NCBI GenBank assembly: GCA_018061205.1
Contig: JAGOUP010000011.1
Location: forward strand, 1 to 11,663
Reading direction: 5' to 3'
Length of the DNA stretch: 11,663 nucleotides
Source: Candidatus Levyibacteriota bacterium
GTDB lineage: Bacteria; Patescibacteriota; Microgenomatia; Levybacterales; UBA12049
Below are positions 1 through 6,428 of this stretch, piece after piece. Position 1 is the stretch's first letter. Each line of letters begins with the position of its first letter. Below the pieces are notes generated by a model, which was not told the DNA's origin, searched no databases, and was given only the letters and a program-made list of their open reading frames with translations. The position numbers were made by a program, and so were the translations under genes.

Positions 1-1932
1 GAATTCTATAGAACGGCTATTGCAGCATTGAAGAATAGAACATCCAACATGGACACACTTGTTGCATTAGGTACAACAGTTGCCTATCTCTATTCTGCGT
101 TTGTTACATTCTTTCCGCAGGCATTCATGGGACTAGGTGTTGAAATCATGCCATATTTTGACGTGGCAACAATTGTGATCGGACTCATTCTCTTAGGCAG
201 ATATTTGGAAGCAAAGGCAAAAGCAGGAACATCACAGGCAATTAAAAAATTGATTGGCATGCAGGCAAAAACAGCAAGAGTCATTCGAGATGGAAAAGAA
301 ATTGATCTACCTATAGATCAGGTGATTATTGGTGATACCATTCGAGTACGACCAGGAGAAAAAATACCTGTTGATGGTATGATCCTAGAAGGTGAGTCAA
401 GTATTGATGAGTCAATGATAACCGGAGAGTCTATTCCAGTTGATAAAGCAAAAGGAGATATTGTTGTTGGTGCAACCATGAATAAATCTGGGACATTCAC
501 CTATAAAGCCACAAAAATTGGAAGTGATACCATGCTTGCCCAGATTGTAAAACTCGTACAAGAAGCTCAAGGTAGTAAAGCCCCAATTCAACGGCTTGCA
601 GATACTGTCTCTTCATACTTTGTACCAATCGTTATTATGCTTGCATTTGCAACATTTGGCATTTGGTATATCTTTGGGATGCAGCCTGCATTTCTCTATG
701 CAATGCTCAATACTGTAGCTGTTTTAATCATTGCCTGTCCGTGTGCAATGGGTTTAGCCACTCCTACAGCTATTATGGTCGGTACCGGAAAAGGAGCAGA
801 ACATGGAATTTTAATTAAAGATGCTGCAAGTTTGGAGATTGCAAATAAAATCAATACGGTTGTTTTTGATAAAACTGGAACACTTACCAATGGAAAACCA
901 GTCGTCACTGATATTATTTCACTGCAAACTACCGACTACTCACTACAGACTATTTTGAGTCTTGCTGCATCAATTGAAAAAGGGTCAGAACATTCACTGG
1001 CTGATGCAATTCTCAAAAAAGCAGAAGAAGAAAAACTTGCCCTGAGCAAAGTCGAAGGGTTTCAGGCCATTGCAGGATACGGGGTAGAAGGAGTGATCGG
1101 GAAAGATAAAGTTTTTTTTGGAAATAGAAAGTTGATGGGGAAGGAAGAAATTTCTTTAAACGTCATCCTGGGGAGCAAAGCGACTCCAGGATCTAAGAAA
1201 GATTCTGGACAAGCCAGAATGACGATTAATGAAGAAGTTGAAAAATTAGAAAGCGAGGGAAAAACAGTGATGATGCTTGCCCTCTCCTCCCGTCATCCTG
1301 AGCGAAGCGAAGGATCTCAATTAATCGGTCTTATTGCTGTTGCTGATACTGTAAAGGATTCTGCAAAAGAAGGAGTGAAAGCACTCCAAGAAAAAGGAAT
1401 AGAAGTTGTGATGATTACGGGGGACAATGAGCGTACAGCTCGAGCTATAGCAAAACAAGTAGGGATTAAAACTGTTTTTGCAGAAATTCTTCCCCAAGAA
1501 AAAGAAGAAATAATTCGCAATTTACAAAATGGAAAATGGCAAATGAAAAATGAAAAATCCCACAAAAGCAATGTTGTTGCATTTGTGGGTGATGGTATCA
1601 ATGATGCACCTGCACTAGCTGCTGCTGATGTTGGAATTGCAATGGGAACTGGTACTGATGTTGCTATTGAAGCAGCGGATATAACGCTTATTAATAAAGA
1701 CTTACAATCTGTTGCATCTGCTATTGAGTTATCGAAAAAAACAATGCGAACAATAAAAATGAATTTATTCTGGGCGTTTGGATACAACATCGTTCTTATT
1801 CCTGTCGCAATGGGTGTATTATATCCATTCTTTGGATTGTTACTTAATCCGATTTTTGCGTCTGTTGCTATGGCATTATCGAGCATTTCTGTTGTTTCTA
1901 ATTCATTACTTTTGAAACGAGTAAAGATTTAA
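1..1932 (+). CDS. copA: Copper-exporting P1B-type ATPase, CopA family (5' end outside window)
   Basis: The reading frame is open from base 1 (EFYRTAIAALKNRTSNMDTL), so the gene starts upstream; a TTG at 28 is not a credible start. Visible motifs in order: TGES of the actuator domain (421-432), the CPC metal site in a membrane helix (736-744), the phosphorylation motif DKTGTLT (868-888), the hinge GDGINDAP (1588-1611), then FGYN and MALSS in the last two helices. CPC, YN and MxxSS are the signature of Cu+ pumps of class P1B-1, which use ATP to move cytoplasmic Cu+ across the membrane. The nucleotide-domain HP motif reads SEHS instead of SEHP (985-996). Three stretches (1161-1224, 1291-1317, 1526-1560) look like in-frame repeat insertions in the ATP-binding half. 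The catalytic motifs are intact, so I call it functional. The next copper gene starts 15 bases after the stop. Confidence 0.95.
   Translation, partial: EFYRTAIAALKNRTSNMDTLVALGTTVAYLYSAFVTFFPQAFMGLGVEIMPYFDVATIVIGLILLGRYLEAKAKAGTSQAIKKLIGMQAKTARVIRDGKEIDLPIDQVIIGDTIRVRPGEKIPVDGMILEGESSIDESMITGESIPVDKAKGDIVVGATMNKSGTFTYKATKIGSDTMLAQIVKLVQEAQGSKAPIQRLADTVSSYFVPIVIMLAFATFGIWYIFGMQPAFLYAMLNTVAVLIIACPCAMGLATPTAIMVGTGKGAEHGILIKDAASLEIANKINTVVFDKTGTLTNGKPVVTDIISLQTTDYSLQTILSLAASIEKGSEHSLADAILKKAEEEKLALSKVEGFQAIAGYGVEGVIGKDKVFFGNRKLMGKEEISLNVILGSKATPGSKKDSGQARMTINEEVEKLESEGKTVMMLALSSRHPERSEGSQLIGLIAVADTVKDSAKEGVKALQEKGIEVVMITGDNERTARAIAKQVGIKTVFAEILPQEKEEIIRNLQNGKWQMKNEKSHKSNVVAFVGDGINDAPALAAADVGIAMGTGTDVAIEAADITLINKDLQSVASAIELSKKTMRTIKMNLFWAFGYNIVLIPVAMGVLYPFFGLLLNPIFASVAMALSSISVVSNSLLLKRVKI
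1161..1224. repeat. 64-bp imperfect palindromic repeat inside copA
   Basis: The ends are inverted repeats: CGTCATCCTGG (1161-1171) and CCAGAATGACG (1214-1224) match at 10 of 11 positions. Inside are two hairpins: CCTGGGGAG with CTCCAGG (one arm bulged), and the perfect ATTCTGG (1202-1208) / CCAGAAT (1214-1220). The outer arm GTCATCCTG...AGGATCT is shared with the copies at 1291, 6429 and 7727. Translation adds about 21 residues, roughly NVILGSKATPGSKKDSGQAR, between the family motif GNRKLM and the conserved stretch EEVEKLESEGKTV. It looks like a MITE-like or REP-like element that kept the frame open. Confidence 0.75.
1291..1317. repeat. Short copy of the same repeat inside copA
   Basis: It begins CGTCATCCTGAGCG and ends GAAGGATCT, with the arms ATCCT and AGGAT around a GCGAAGCG core. 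In the copA frame it encodes RHPERSEGS, within LALSSRHPERSEGSQLIGL, where CopA relatives usually have only a tight turn between two beta strands. RHPERSEG is, from memory, a peptide that recurs in unrelated bacterial proteins where this kind of repeat is translated. Confidence 0.7.
1526..1560 (+). repeat. Five 7-bp tandem units inside copA
   Basis: The units are AAAATGG, AAAATGG, CAAATGA, AAAATGA and AAAATCC, in perfect 7-base register. They encode the hydrophilic stretch QNGKWQMKNEKSH just before VVAFVGDGIND, where relatives usually have only a few residues. Seven is not a multiple of three, so gain or loss of one unit would shift the frame. Confidence 0.65.
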
Positions 1933-1941
1933 TGATTATAT
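1912..1941 (+). promoter_or_regulatory. Possible internal promoter before the cupredoxin membrane gene
   Basis: TTGAAA (1912-1917) and TTATAT (1936-1941) are separated by 18 bases and overlap the end of copA. The -10 candidate ends 6 bases before the ATG at 1948, the same layout seen at hflX. The sequence is very A/T-rich, so chance matches are likely and this is a weak call. Confidence 0.3.
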
Positions 1942-1947
1942 ACATAT

Positions 1948-3066
1948 ATGGAAATTAAACTAAAAAAATCTACGCTAAAAATTCTTATTGCTTCGTTTTT
2001 AGTGTTTCTTGGTATCAGTTTTTTTCTTTTCAATTTTGGTATAAAAATTCCATCATCAAATATAGGTTTAGGAGGTATTTTCCTGACAGGGTTACTAACC
2101 GGTGGTTTGACATGTTTAGCCGTACAGGGGGGATTACTTGCTGCAACCATTGCACAGCGTGAAGAAGATAAGCTAAAAGAGAAAATCCATTCAACAGGCT
2201 CAGGACAAACTGGGAATGCAGTACCTATTCTTGCTTTTCTTGGTGCAAAACTTGTTGCCTATACCATACTTGGGTTTCTGCTTGGGATGCTTGGGTCGGT
2301 TTTCCAGTTATCTATTACCACGCAAGTAGTTATGCAAACAGCAGTTGCAATATTTATGATCGGTACTGCATTAAATATTCTCAACGTTCATCCAATATTT
2401 CGATATTTTGTTATACAACCTCCTAAATTTTTAACACGGATTGTTCGAAATCAATCTAAAAGTAAAAGTATTTTTGCGCCACTGCTTCTTGGTGCGTTTA
2501 CTGTCTTTATTCCTTGCGGTACAACACAAGCGATGATGGCATTGGCTATTGGATCAGGGAGTCCTCTCCTTGGTGGAGCAATACTTTTTGCTTTTGTATT
2601 AGGAACATCTCCGGTATTTTTTACACTTGGTTATTTTGCAACAAAACTTGGAGATGCAATGCACCAAAAATTTATGAAGTTTGCAGCGTTTACGCTTATT
2701 ATTCTTTCTCTATTCAATCTGAATGGCGCATTATCTTTAGCAGGCATGAACCCTTTAGACGTCCAGACAAATTTAGTTGTTGAGCAAAATATACCCGCTG
2801 TTGAGGAAGCAACAATTGCATTTACAGAAAATGCTTATTCTCCGAGTATGGTTACCGTCAAAGCAGGTTCACATGTAAAACTAAACTTAATAAATAACAA
2901 CGGACAAGGATGTATCCAGGCATTTACCATACCAAAATTAGGAATACAAAAAATTGTTCGTATTGGTACATCAGAAAGTATTGAGTTTGATGCGCCGATA
3001 GAAAAAGGTGGTATTGCTTTTATGTGTAGTATGGGTATGTATAGAGGAACCATTAACGTAATTTGA
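1948..3066 (+). CDS. TauE/UreH-like polytopic membrane protein with C-terminal cupredoxin domain
   Basis: A 372-residue protein. Residues 11-30 form an N-terminal membrane helix, followed by about six more helices in the pattern of the DsbD/UreH-like (sulfite exporter TauE/SafE) fold. Two single cysteines sit in or next to helices: C56 (GGLTCLAVQGG) and C190 (FIPCGTTQAMM). Residues 285-372 resemble a cupredoxin, ending CSMGMYRG; candidate copper ligands are C322, C360, M362 and M364. Relatives pair this fold with CopA and HMA domains, so a role in copper transfer or export is inferred; the direction of transport is unknown. The loop at residues 79-88 (KIHSTGSGQT) looks like a translated repeat. 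ATG 1948 is chosen because it lies just before the first helix and 15 bases after copA; no ribosome-binding site is visible. It is the only gene here ending in TGA. Confidence 0.8.
   Translation: MEIKLKKSTLKILIASFLVFLGISFFLFNFGIKIPSSNIGLGGIFLTGLLTGGLTCLAVQGGLLAATIAQREEDKLKEKIHSTGSGQTGNAVPILAFLGAKLVAYTILGFLLGMLGSVFQLSITTQVVMQTAVAIFMIGTALNILNVHPIFRYFVIQPPKFLTRIVRNQSKSKSIFAPLLLGAFTVFIPCGTTQAMMALAIGSGSPLLGGAILFAFVLGTSPVFFTLGYFATKLGDAMHQKFMKFAAFTLIILSLFNLNGALSLAGMNPLDVQTNLVVEQNIPAVEEATIAFTENAYSPSMVTVKAGSHVKLNLINNNGQGCIQAFTIPKLGIQKIVRIGTSESIEFDAPIEKGGIAFMCSMGMYRGTINVI
2187..2210. repeat. Dispersed-repeat insertion in the membrane protein gene
   Basis: A 24-base segment, CCATTCAACAGG followed by CTCAGGACAAAC, matches from memory a short repeat type (CATTCGACAGGCTCAGGAC-like) scattered in many bacterial genomes. 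It encodes IHSTGSGQT in the hydrophilic loop between the second and third membrane segments, flanked by charged family-typical sequence (REEDKLKEK). Only one copy lies in this window. Confidence 0.5.
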
Positions 3067-3067
3067 A

Positions 3068-3163
3068 ATTTTCAATTTTTAATTTTCAGTGAAAGTTTTA
3101 GTATTTAAATTTTAAACATTTAGATTTCATTTTAAATTTTAAATTTCGAATTAAAAATTAATT
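3068..3163. repeat. A/T-rich spacer with 7-bp periodicity
   Basis: The spacer between the cupredoxin gene and the HMA gene is almost entirely A/T. It contains heptads in register: ATTTTCA, ATTTTTA, ATTTTCA at 3068-3088, and ATTTTAA, ATTTTAA, ATTTCGA, ATTAAAA, ATTAATT at 3129-3163. It may hold the promoter of the HMA gene, but too many -10-like matches exist to choose one. No terminator is evident. Confidence 0.55.
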
Positions 3164-3165
3164 AT

Positions 3166-3378
3166 ATGAAGAAATTAGTACTAAAAATTAAGGGTATGCA
3201 CTGTGGAAGCTGTGCGATGAGTATAGATGGTGATTTAGAAGATACAGAAGGAGTAAAAGCCTCTAATACCAGTTATGCAAAACAAGAAACAGAAGTAGAA
3301 TTTGATGAAAAAAAAATTGATGAAGAGAAAATTAAAGATATTATAAAAAGCACCGGATATACGGCGACAAATGTCTAA
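3166..3378 (+). CDS. HMA-domain copper chaperone, CopZ-like
   Basis: A 70-residue single heavy-metal-associated domain. The metal motif GMHCGSC gives C13 and C16, which in this family bind one Cu+ between them. The remainder follows the beta-alpha-beta-beta-alpha-beta order, ending IIKSTGYTATNV, typical of HMA domains. There is no signal peptide, so it is cytoplasmic and would pass Cu+ to the CopA ATPase encoded two genes upstream. The length equals a complete CopZ/Atx1-type domain. ATG 3166 is the only sensible start; no Shine-Dalgarno sequence is visible. The same domain could instead be a mercury-type chaperone, but the Cu-type ATPase beside it argues for copper. Confidence 0.9.
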   Translation: MKKLVLKIKGMHCGSCAMSIDGDLEDTEGVKASNTSYAKQETEVEFDEKKIDEEKIKDIIKSTGYTATNV

Positions 3379-3447
3379 TTATGATTCCATACCAAACTCT
3401 TACATCTTTATTGTTGTATTTTAACTGCAATTGATCATACTAGTGTT

Positions 3448-3780
3448 ATGTTAATCGGACTTTTAGTTATTCTCATAGTTCTTTGGGCATTGGGATTTTT
3501 GCCGACAGATATCAATATTCCAAATATTACTTTTTTTGTTTTTAATGGTCGACCAATAACACTTATTGATCTGGTTGTGTTTGGTGTGATTGGATGGATT
3601 GTCGAGTTGCTTCCATCTCCATTTCGACTCATTGCATCAATACTCTTGATTCTTTGGGTGTTATCAGTATTGGGAATACTGGCATTTACCGGGCTCTCAC
3701 AATGGTTAGTATTAACTATTATAGTAGGTCTTGTGTTCTATATCATCCGTGGTGTTTTTTCTAGAACCCCTACTGATTAA
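3448..3780 (+). CDS. Small membrane protein of unknown function
   Basis: I do not recognise this 110-residue protein. It has three or four hydrophobic segments: about residues 1-19, 38-56, 60-83 and 85-106. The only polar region is a short link (residues 20-37, DINIPNITFFVFNGRPITL) and the tail RTPTD. There are no cysteines, histidines or obvious motifs, so nothing ties it to copper despite its position. ATG 3448 begins right at the first hydrophobic segment. A weak promoter match (TTGTAT 3414-3419, 16 bases, CATACT 3436-3441) ends 6 bases before the ATG. A terminator-like hairpin follows the stop. It is probably a real gene because the frame is long, the hydrophobic pattern is regular and it fills the space between two genes. 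Confidence 0.7.
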   Translation: MLIGLLVILIVLWALGFLPTDINIPNITFFVFNGRPITLIDLVVFGVIGWIVELLPSPFRLIASILLILWVLSVLGILAFTGLSQWLVLTIIVGLVFYIIRGVFSRTPTD

Positions 3781-3786
3781 AAAAAA

Positions 3787-3815
3787 CAAAACTGTTCTCC
3801 TATGAACAGGTTTTC
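3787..3815 (+). terminator. Probable intrinsic terminator after the small membrane protein
   Basis: CTGTTC (3792-3797), a 6-base loop, then GAACAG (3804-3809) form a perfect 6-bp stem. Flanking AAAA and TTTT extend it with one bulged G. The following T run is short (TTTTCT), so termination may be moderate. It separates the upstream genes from the clpB promoter. Confidence 0.6.
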
Positions 3816-3836
3816 TCAGAAATCGATTGGCACCTG

Positions 3837-3865
3837 TTGACAAAGACTGCTAAATGGTTTATTAT
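3837..3865 (+). promoter_or_regulatory. Strong sigma70-type promoter of clpB
   Basis: A perfect -35 TTGACA (3837-3842), a 17-base spacer, and -10 TATTAT (3860-3865). Transcription would start about 3872, one or two bases before the ATG at 3874, leaving no room for a ribosome-binding site. I see no CIRCE-type inverted repeat for HrcA control. Confidence 0.8.
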
Positions 3866-3873
3866 TTTTACAT

Positions 3874-6027
3874 ATGGCAGACAATCCAATGGAGGAATTC
3901 CTCAAACCCATAAATCCACAAGAAGCATTAAAAAAGTTTACGACTAATTTGACTGAAATAGCTTTGCAGAATAAGATTGATCCCGTTATTGGGCGTGAAA
4001 CAGAAATTCGTCGTGTCATGGAGATACTTTCTCGTCGTACCAAAAACAATCCAATTTTGATAGGTGATCCAGGGGTTGGGAAAACTGCAATTGTTGAAGG
4101 ACTCGCTCAAAAAATAGCAGAAGGAAATGTACCGACAACACTCAAAAATAAAGAATTGCTTGTGTTAGATTTTGCACAACTTTTAGCAGGTGCCAAATTC
4201 AGAGGAGAATTTGAAGAACGGCTCAAAGGAGTGATAAAGGCGATTGAAGAGAGTGATGGGAAATATGTTATTTTTATTGATGAATTACATACGCTTGTCT
4301 CTGGTGGTTCTGCTGAAGGATCAGTGGATGCAGCCAATATTCTCAAACCATCATTGGCTCGAGGATCACTACGTATGATTGGTGCAACAACTATTGGAGA
4401 GTATCGAAAATATATTGAAAAAGATCCAGCACTTGCTCGTCGTTTTCAGCCGGTTACTGTTGATGAACCAACGATCGAAGATAGTATCGCTATTTTGCGT
4501 GGTATCAAAGAAAAATATGAACTGCATCATGGAATCCGAATTACTGACAATGCATTGATAGCAGCAGCGAAACTTTCAGCGCAATATATTCCTCATAGAT
4601 TTTTGCCTGATAAAGCAATCGATTTGGTTGATGAGGCAGCAGCAGCTATCAAAATAGAAACAGAAAGTATGCCCTATGAGTTGGATCAGTTAAAGCGAAA
4701 AAGTACTCAGATAGAAATAGAATTAGCAGCACTGAAAAAAGACAATACTGATATTGGCAAACAAAAGAAAAAGACATTGGAAAGTGAGTTGATTGCGTTA
4801 AAAAATAAAGCAGCAGATATCGAAAAGCGTTGGAATGAACAGAAAGATATCATCCAAAAACTCCAAGAGCAGCGAGCAAAACTTGATGCATTACGGATTG
4901 AACTGGAAAAGGCAGAAAGAACAGTGGATTTACAAAAAGCAGCAGAAATAAAATATGGCAAAATACCAGAACTTGAAAAACAATTAAAAACTCTTCAATC
5001 AGAGTGGGAAAAAATTCCTAGTGAGAACAGAGTCTTGCGAGAAGAAGTAGATGAGGAAGATATTGCTCGAGTTGTTTCTCGCTGGACTGGTATTCCAGCT
5101 ACCAGACTGTTGTCAACTGAATCTGAAAAATTGATGCATCTTGAAGAAGCGCTCCAGCAAAATGTTGTTGGTCAGGAAAAAGCATTGCAGTTATTAGCTC
5201 GAGCTATTAGAAGGTCTCGAACAGGATTAGGTGAAAAAAATAGACCCATTGGATCTTTTCTTTTCTTAGGACCCACAGGGGTTGGTAAAACAGAAACTGC
5301 TAAAGCATTAGCACAAATTCTTTTTTCAGATGAGCATGCGATGACGAGAATAGATATGAGTGAGTATCAAGAATCACATGCAGTTGCACGTCTTATTGGT
5401 GCACCACCCGGGTATGTTGGATATGAAGAGGGAGGACAGTTAACTGAAGCGGTGAGACGAAAACCCTATTCGGTTGTGTTATTTGATGAAATAGAAAAAG
5501 CACATCCACAGGTTTTTAATATATTTTTGCAAATTCTCGATGATGGGAGATTAACTGATAGCAAAGGAGTAACTGTTGATTTTCGAAATACCATTATTAT
5601 TATGACATCAAATTTAGCAGGAGATGTTATCCGTGAATATTCTGGAAAGAATAATGATAAAGAAAAAATGGAAAAAGAAGTCAGGGGAGTTTTACATAGT
5701 CATTTTAAACCGGAATTTCTTAACCGACTTGATTCTGTTGTTATCTTTAATGCCCTAACGCCAAAAGAGATTATTAGTATTACGCAGTTACAAATGAAGA
5801 AAGTAAAAGAGAGACTTTTGGAAAACAATATTACCTTGAAAGTCCCAGAAGATACGATGCTGTATTTTGCAGAGCATGGATATGATCCTATTTTTGGTGC
5901 GAGACCATTGCGACGGCTTATTGAAGAAAAACTGGTAGATGAAATAGCGATGCAGATTTTGGAGAACAAAGTAAAACCAGGAGATACGATCACGCCAACT
6001 GTCAAAGGGGATAAAATAATCCTTTAA
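3874..6027 (+). CDS. clpB: ClpB disaggregase lacking the N-terminal domain
   Basis: A 717-residue double AAA+ ATPase. First module: Walker A GDPGVGKT (64-71), Walker B IFIDEL (133-138), arginine-finger region ARRF (188-191). Residues about 265-390 form a long coiled-coil middle domain ending in KAAEIKYGKIPELEKQL, which marks ClpB rather than ClpA or ClpC. Second module: Walker A GPTGVGKT (466-473), Walker B VLFDEI (535-540), sensor-2 GARPLRR (675-681). There is no ClpP-binding IGF/LGF loop, so it remodels aggregates with DnaK and does not degrade. Full-length ClpB is about 857 residues with an N-domain of about 145; this protein begins directly at the first AAA+ module, like the short ClpB isoform of E. 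coli. The promoter immediately upstream confirms that the short form is the only product. Confidence 0.95.
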   Translation: MADNPMEEFLKPINPQEALKKFTTNLTEIALQNKIDPVIGRETEIRRVMEILSRRTKNNPILIGDPGVGKTAIVEGLAQKIAEGNVPTTLKNKELLVLDFAQLLAGAKFRGEFEERLKGVIKAIEESDGKYVIFIDELHTLVSGGSAEGSVDAANILKPSLARGSLRMIGATTIGEYRKYIEKDPALARRFQPVTVDEPTIEDSIAILRGIKEKYELHHGIRITDNALIAAAKLSAQYIPHRFLPDKAIDLVDEAAAAIKIETESMPYELDQLKRKSTQIEIELAALKKDNTDIGKQKKKTLESELIALKNKAADIEKRWNEQKDIIQKLQEQRAKLDALRIELEKAERTVDLQKAAEIKYGKIPELEKQLKTLQSEWEKIPSENRVLREEVDEEDIARVVSRWTGIPATRLLSTESEKLMHLEEALQQNVVGQEKALQLLARAIRRSRTGLGEKNRPIGSFLFLGPTGVGKTETAKALAQILFSDEHAMTRIDMSEYQESHAVARLIGAPPGYVGYEEGGQLTEAVRRKPYSVVLFDEIEKAHPQVFNIFLQILDDGRLTDSKGVTVDFRNTIIIMTSNLAGDVIREYSGKNNDKEKMEKEVRGVLHSHFKPEFLNRLDSVVIFNALTPKEIISITQLQMKKVKERLLENNITLKVPEDTMLYFAEHGYDPIFGARPLRRLIEEKLVDEIAMQILENKVKPGDTITPTVKGDKIIL

Positions 6028-6145
6028 TACTTACCGTTGTCATCTCCCGAAGGGAGTCTGTGACCTGCAACTTGTTTCAGGATCTCGTCACTCTTTTATT
6101 TATCAATATGAGATGCTGAAATAAATTCAGCATGACAAGTAGAAT
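6028..6145. repeat. Repeat-filled spacer between convergent clpB and the DUF4342 gene
   Basis: The 118-bp spacer holds three repeat parts. CTCCC-GAA-GGGAG is a perfect small hairpin at 6044-6056. A half copy of the palindromic repeat (AACTTGTTTCAGGATCTCGT and one more base, 6069-6089) matches the copy at 6443-6463. A hairpin ATGCTGAA-ATAAA-TTCAGCAT spans 6113-6133. Between convergent genes these stems could end transcription from either side, but no clear T tract follows them. Confidence 0.65.
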
Positions 6146-6394
6146 TTATGCTTCTTTTTCTACCGTGATACTACATTCTGTGACGAGTGCGGCAATAGCG
6201 CCAACAGCAGCCAGGACTGGAGCAAGAACTACCCCGACAACACCAATGGTGAGTGGCAATTCAACCAATGTTTTTCCACTTTTATCCTTGATAATGATCC
6301 GTCTGACATTGCCTTCACGGATGATTTCTTTAACTTTTCCAATCAGGTGCTCGCCATTTACTTTGAATGTTTCTTTTTTGGTCTTTTTTGCCAT
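6146..6394 (-). CDS. DUF4342 domain protein
   Basis: An 82-residue protein that I recognise as DUF4342, a family of unknown function. The N-terminal half is basic (MAKKTKKETFKVNG), with the conserved stretch KVKEIIREGNVRRIIIKDKS (about residues 20-39). The C-terminal half is a glycine/alanine/valine-rich hydrophobic segment (about 47-71, PLTIGVVGVVLAPVLAAVGA) that may be a membrane hairpin. The tail is TECSITVEKEA. An ATG exists at 6409, but I choose 6394: a TATACT box (complement of 6401-6406) lies between the two and would place the transcript start at the later ATG, and family similarity begins there. It is divergent from hflX and convergent with clpB. The small size and basic start allow a membrane- or nucleic-acid-associated role, which remains a guess. 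Confidence 0.8.
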   Translation of the reverse strand: MAKKTKKETFKVNGEHLIGKVKEIIREGNVRRIIIKDKSGKTLVELPLTIGVVGVVLAPVLAAVGAIAALVTECSITVEKEA

Positions 6395-6400
6395 ATATAT

Positions 6401-6406
6401 AGTATA
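6401..6406 (-). promoter_or_regulatory. -10 box of the DUF4342 gene
   Basis: On the - strand this reads TATACT, ending 6 bases before the ATG at 6394, the same gap as at hflX. No convincing -35 is present at 16-18 bases, but a TG precedes the box closely (GGGTGTATACT). The transcript would be leaderless. Confidence 0.5.
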
Positions 6407-6428
6407 CACCCACCATGCAAATTCTTTA

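Noticed and set aside
1..6. GAATTC at the very first bases as a cloning junction
   Set aside because: The CopA frame runs through it with family-typical residues, so it is an ordinary coding sequence that happens to contain the hexamer.
1141..1330. copA as a pseudogene broken by repeats
   Set aside because: The insertions keep the frame and every catalytic motif before and after them is intact, so a working gene is more likely.
1317..1886. 189-codon open frame on the - strand inside copA
   Set aside because: It is fully antisense to the conserved P and membrane domains of CopA, resembles no family I know, and its codons mirror the copA frame. It is a shadow.
2514..2783. 89-codon + strand frame inside the cupredoxin membrane gene
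   Set aside because: It overlaps the conserved membrane helices in another frame and has a random-looking composition. It is not a frameshifted piece, since the main frame is continuous.
3063..3066. TGA recoded as glycine, as in some CPR lineages
   Set aside because: This TGA falls exactly at the natural end of the cupredoxin domain and no other in-frame TGA occurs within the recognised genes, so the standard code fits.
6028..6145. CRISPR array or transposon end
   Set aside because: Repeats are few, unequal and unevenly spaced, with no spacers of constant length and no transposase nearby. A small dispersed palindromic repeat explains them.
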